Assembly (NCBI GenBank): GCA_947646735.1
Contig: CANTFK010000084.1
Span: 1 to 64,000, forward strand
Direction: 5' to 3'
DNA length: 64,000 bases
From: Peronospora farinosa
Taxonomy: Eukaryota; Oomycota; Peronosporomycetes; Peronosporales; Peronosporaceae
The position numbers and the translations under genes were made by a program. Shown piece by piece: positions 61,658 to 64,000 of this stretch (position 1 is its first letter; every line of letters starts with the position of its first letter). The notes beneath the pieces are model-generated. The model had not been told where the DNA came from, did no database searches, and was given only the letters and a program-made list of their open reading frames with translations.

Positions 61658-62506
61658 TGGTGAGGGTAGGCGGGTTAGCGGCCTCGGGCTATCGTGACCG
61701 ACAGGGGTAGCCGAAACATTGGGCTGCTGGGTAGCAGGCGCATAATGCGTTCGTTGGGATTTCAACTTTCCCCGGGCCTTCAATTTAGCGTAATCATAAC
61801 GCATCTTCCGCTCAAGTCGAACATCTGCCACATCGGCACTTGCCCGTAGAGCCCACATGCTGCTTAAACGTCGCGCATAATGCGCCCAGCGGCTGAAAGC
61901 CGTGTCTTCTTCGTCCTCGGTTTCCCCCGCGAACAGAAGGATGGGAACACCCTTCATCGGAGGAACTGGCGCACCGCGCACTTGCCTGTTAAGGCGTGCC
62001 AAGTATTGGCTTTGTGTAGTGATGTGGGGTTCCAGATATCGTTGTCGAAGTGCCGTGCGTGTGGCAACGTCCTCAGGTGAAATGGCCTCAGGCCCAATGG
62101 TCCAACCAGAAAGGGAATGCCCAGATGCTTCCTTTAGACGTTCTTCCACCGTAGGTGGCTTGAACCTGTACTGTCGGTGGTCCTGCAGCCGCGTCATGTT
62201 CTTCGTTCGGCGCTTGGCGCCTTCCTCTTGGTCGATGGACCGCTGTTGCTGCTCGTCGAGTGGATTGGTAACTGTTACCGTTGATGATACGTCAGGCGGG
62301 TCACGTAACGCTGTTAGCGCATCTGCTGCACCACGTTCAGGGAACGGATTCGGTGCATGACGAGTGTCATCTTCACCCGTGAGGGTGGCTAAAGGGGACC
62401 CATCGGGTCCCACAAAGACGGTGTCACTTTCGTAGTCAACCACTTCGTCAAGGTCGTCTTCAATGAGGTCCCGAAGAGTCTGTGACTCACTGCCGGGAGG
62501 TGTCAT
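61550..62506 (-). CDS. Antisense ORF between element C pol and 3' LTR, unrecognised
   Basis: 318 codons from the ATG at 62,506 to the stop at 61,550, unbroken although gag-pol on the other strand has many stops. The start lies about 110 bp inside the 3' LTR edge, and the last 108 bp overlap the chromodomain end of pol tail to tail. The N-terminal 60 residues are acidic (TLRDLIEDDLDEVVDYESD). A middle part has basic-aromatic helices (QDHRQYRFKPPTVEERLKEA, then FSRWAHYARRLSSMWALRAS), and the C-terminal part is Ser/Pro/Arg-rich. There is no zinc site, signal peptide or known catalytic motif. Extra antisense ORFs are known from plant Tat elements, but I know of no function. It could be an element-encoded accessory or regulatory protein, or a captured host fragment. 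Confidence 0.5.
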   Translation of the reverse strand: MTPPGSESQTLRDLIEDDLDEVVDYESDTVFVGPDGSPLATLTGEDDTRHAPNPFPERGAADALTALRDPPDVSSTVTVTNPLDEQQQRSIDQEEGAKRRTKNMTRLQDHRQYRFKPPTVEERLKEASGHSLSGWTIGPEAISPEDVATRTALRQRYLEPHITTQSQYLARLNRQVRGAPVPPMKGVPILLFAGETEDEEDTAFSRWAHYARRLSSMWALRASADVADVRLERKMRYDYAKLKARGKLKSQRTHYAPATQQPNVSATPVGHDSPRPLTRLPSPLLVRSVSANRQTLRTTLKNVHGVWAVLPKGSLKLP

Positions 62507-62615
62507 GTTATGTGCCGTGAACAACCGTAAGGTTTAAACGTTCGCTAAAGCACTACCTCTACGAGGAAAGATGTCGAGTGACATTATATAGGAACGTCAG
62601 TATGGCGAAGGAGGG

Positions 62616-63257
62616 TGTAACGGGGTTACACGACGGTTGTAGCGTCTTTCCGAAAGTTTATGGTTGAAGTTTCCTCTTATTGCATATAACGCATTCTAAA
62701 TTCTTCTCTTTAGAGAGGTATTAAGTATGAGCGTTAAAATACGGTATTCGGTAATACCGTATCTTATCGATTGGGATTCGATAAATCGATAATGCTGTAC
62801 TAAGTACATCATACACAGATAATTAGACGATACGTCGTCCAATAGCAAAGTCTGCATATAATAATTACTATTATAGTAATTAATCTAGTGCAGGGTACTT
62901 AGAGTAGGACTATTCATAAAATCTTAAAGCATAAATATAATCAGTTCTCATTTTGAGTTTAAGATCGCAAGTCGTTCTGACTTGTTCTCCTGTGCACTTC
63001 GTGCGTTGGTTCTCTGAACCTCTAAGCTTCTAGCTTGTTCTTGCACTCTGTGCGTTGGTTTTCTGAACCTTAAGCTTATTGCTTGCAGATTAAAATTCTC
63101 TCTCATAGTTCCTTAGAACAGGAAGACTTTTAAAATCCTTTAATTAGTTCGTTAGAACAAAGTGGCTTTTAGCCGTAAATTTATTTAGTTCTCTAGAACT
63201 AAGAGACTTTCAGCCTAAAGTCTTCCTTTGACTAAAGAGCTGTGCAGCTCCGCTACA
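62616..63257 (+). repeat. Element C 3' LTR
   Basis: Opens TGTAAC-GGG-GTTACA, a perfect 6-bp inverted repeat with a 3-nt spacer; the 5' LTR has one mismatch in the same place. Length equals the 5' LTR (642 bp). Its first part is diverged and the rest is almost identical, as noted for the 5' copy. Confidence 0.9.
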
Positions 63258-64000
63258 CTGCCTCCTGAAGCGCGCGCAGCGAGTAGAACGTCATCTTACT
63301 CTTTGACCCTCCTTATTGGCTCGGGACTTCTGCCCAAAGAACGTTAAATGGAGCCTAGTCACCGGTGCTGAGGTAGACTTCGTCTCTGTCCACTGTGCGC
63401 GCTTGACAGTCGTTTGGGAAATGAACTTACATTAAACAAACTAAAATAAAAAATATATAACTGTAGAGTTGCAGCTTCATTAGGCCTCGATTCTTAAATT
63501 TTGCGGTCATGACCATTTAATCCAAGCCTCACTCACCTCTTCGGCGGGAATCCTTCCTCGCGGGAGAGAATTGAGTAGGATCATGCCTTTAGCATGCCTC
63601 TGGCAAGTAAATTCGACGGACCGCGCAAGCGATCATCAAAGTGTAGACGGACACTTCTACGAAGTTGCCTCGTGCTACTTAGCACACACCTTCAGCTCAA
63701 GCGAGGAAGCGATGAGACCGTCTTACCTTTGCGTGCGAGGGCGGCTGTGTGATCGGTAGACTGCTTAAGCAGTCGTACCACCAGTTGCCTCTCGCTTTAG
63801 CGAGAGTGCAACGAACTTCTAAAACAAGAAGTCACAGACGTCACGCAGAAGCTTTTTAGCTTCTCGTGCGTGGTGCTATGCGTTTAGAAGATTCAAGACT
63901 GAGTCATATTTAATAAATTATAATTAAATATAAACTTAACTACTGATTGGCTATATATATATAAAGATCGGATACGCGACTCTTTGAAGCGTATCCTGAC
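63258..64000 (+). mobile_element. LTR-like sequence, forward, running off the window
   Basis: 63,341-64,000 is the inverted, nearly identical counterpart of 24,850-25,516. Hairpins: GTGCTACTTAGCAC (63,672), GACTGCTTAAGCAGTC (63,759), CTCTCGCTTTAGCGAGAG (63,789), ACTTCT-N6-AGAAGT (63,815) and AGAAGCTTTTTAGCTTCT (63,847). A short basic frame inside (63,571-63,759) is the same as in the reverse copy and is not a gene. The first about 80 bp (63,258-63,340) match nothing else here. The other end is beyond 64,000. Confidence 0.65.

Larger units (their letters stand above)
55555..63257 (+). mobile_element. Element C: chromodomain Ty3/Gypsy retrotransposon with antisense ORF
   Basis: 7,703 bp with 642-bp LTRs at 55,555-56,196 and 62,616-63,257 (TGTAACG...CTACA). 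Order: 5' LTR, primer-binding-site-like TGGTAGCACTTG (56,199-56,210), gag, protease, RT, RNase H, integrase, chromodomain, antisense ORF, purine tract (GGCGAAGGAGGG), 3' LTR. No target duplication is visible (GAAAC left, CTGCC right). Many stops make it dead as an autonomous unit. Confidence 0.9.

Overview
The window is nuclear DNA of an oomycete, most likely a member of the Peronosporales (Phytophthora or downy-mildew group). The evidence is a Crinkler-type kinase-like domain, compact genes with 79-88 bp introns, a fused carbamoyl-phosphate synthase, stramenopile-style membrane proteins, and Ty3/Gypsy and Ty1/Copia elements of oomycete character. A fragment of oomycete-like mitochondrial cox2 and nad5 is also embedded in it. 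No rRNA or tRNA gene and no CRISPR array was recognised.

Gene-rich part (1 to about 24,000). A 5'-cut Crinkler-like kinase gene opens the window. It is followed by decayed gene fragments (an eIF2-alpha-kinase piece and a broken copy of an MLF-like gene) and by an intact three-exon Spg1/Tem1 GTPase gene. Next is a divergent arginine pair: a mitochondrial ArgB-ArgC fusion on the minus strand and a full-length glutamine-dependent carbamoyl-phosphate synthase on the plus strand, separated by 817 bp. Both steps feed arginine synthesis, so shared control is plausible. Then come a RuvC/RNase H-fold nuclease, a convergent pair of uncharacterised genes, a TRP-like membrane protein with a Thr-rich minisatellite stalk, a tail-anchored protein, and a BMT5-like methyltransferase fused to an FDX-ACB domain. 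The uncharacterised convergent pair (13.6-15.8 kb) recurs as an inverted copy at 22.5-23.9 kb. In each copy a different one of the two genes is broken.

Retroelement part (about 24,600 to 64,000). This is a nested graveyard. Element A (25.7-30.4 kb, minus) is a Gypsy element without integrase, whose gag is split by about 290 bp of mitochondrial DNA. Element B (31.4 to about 40.6 kb, plus) is a Tat-like Gypsy with three zinc knuckles, a decayed first RNase H and a second, archaeal-type RNase H; decayed antisense reading frames follow it. Element D (43.9-47.5 kb, plus) is a 5'-truncated Gypsy lying between inverted B-type LTR-leader sequences. A nearly full-length Copia element (49,447-54,124) has matching 262-bp LTRs and a 5-bp target duplication. 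Element C (55,555-63,257, plus) is a chromodomain Gypsy with 642-bp LTRs and a 318-codon antisense ORF between pol and the 3' LTR.

Features that stand out: the inverted duplication with reciprocal gene loss; antisense ORFs downstream of pol in three different Gypsy lineages; LTRs built from rows of tiny hairpins, some with compensatory changes; a mosaic LTR pair in element C; and the mitochondrial filler inside element A. Positions are read by eye and may be off by a base or two at element edges.
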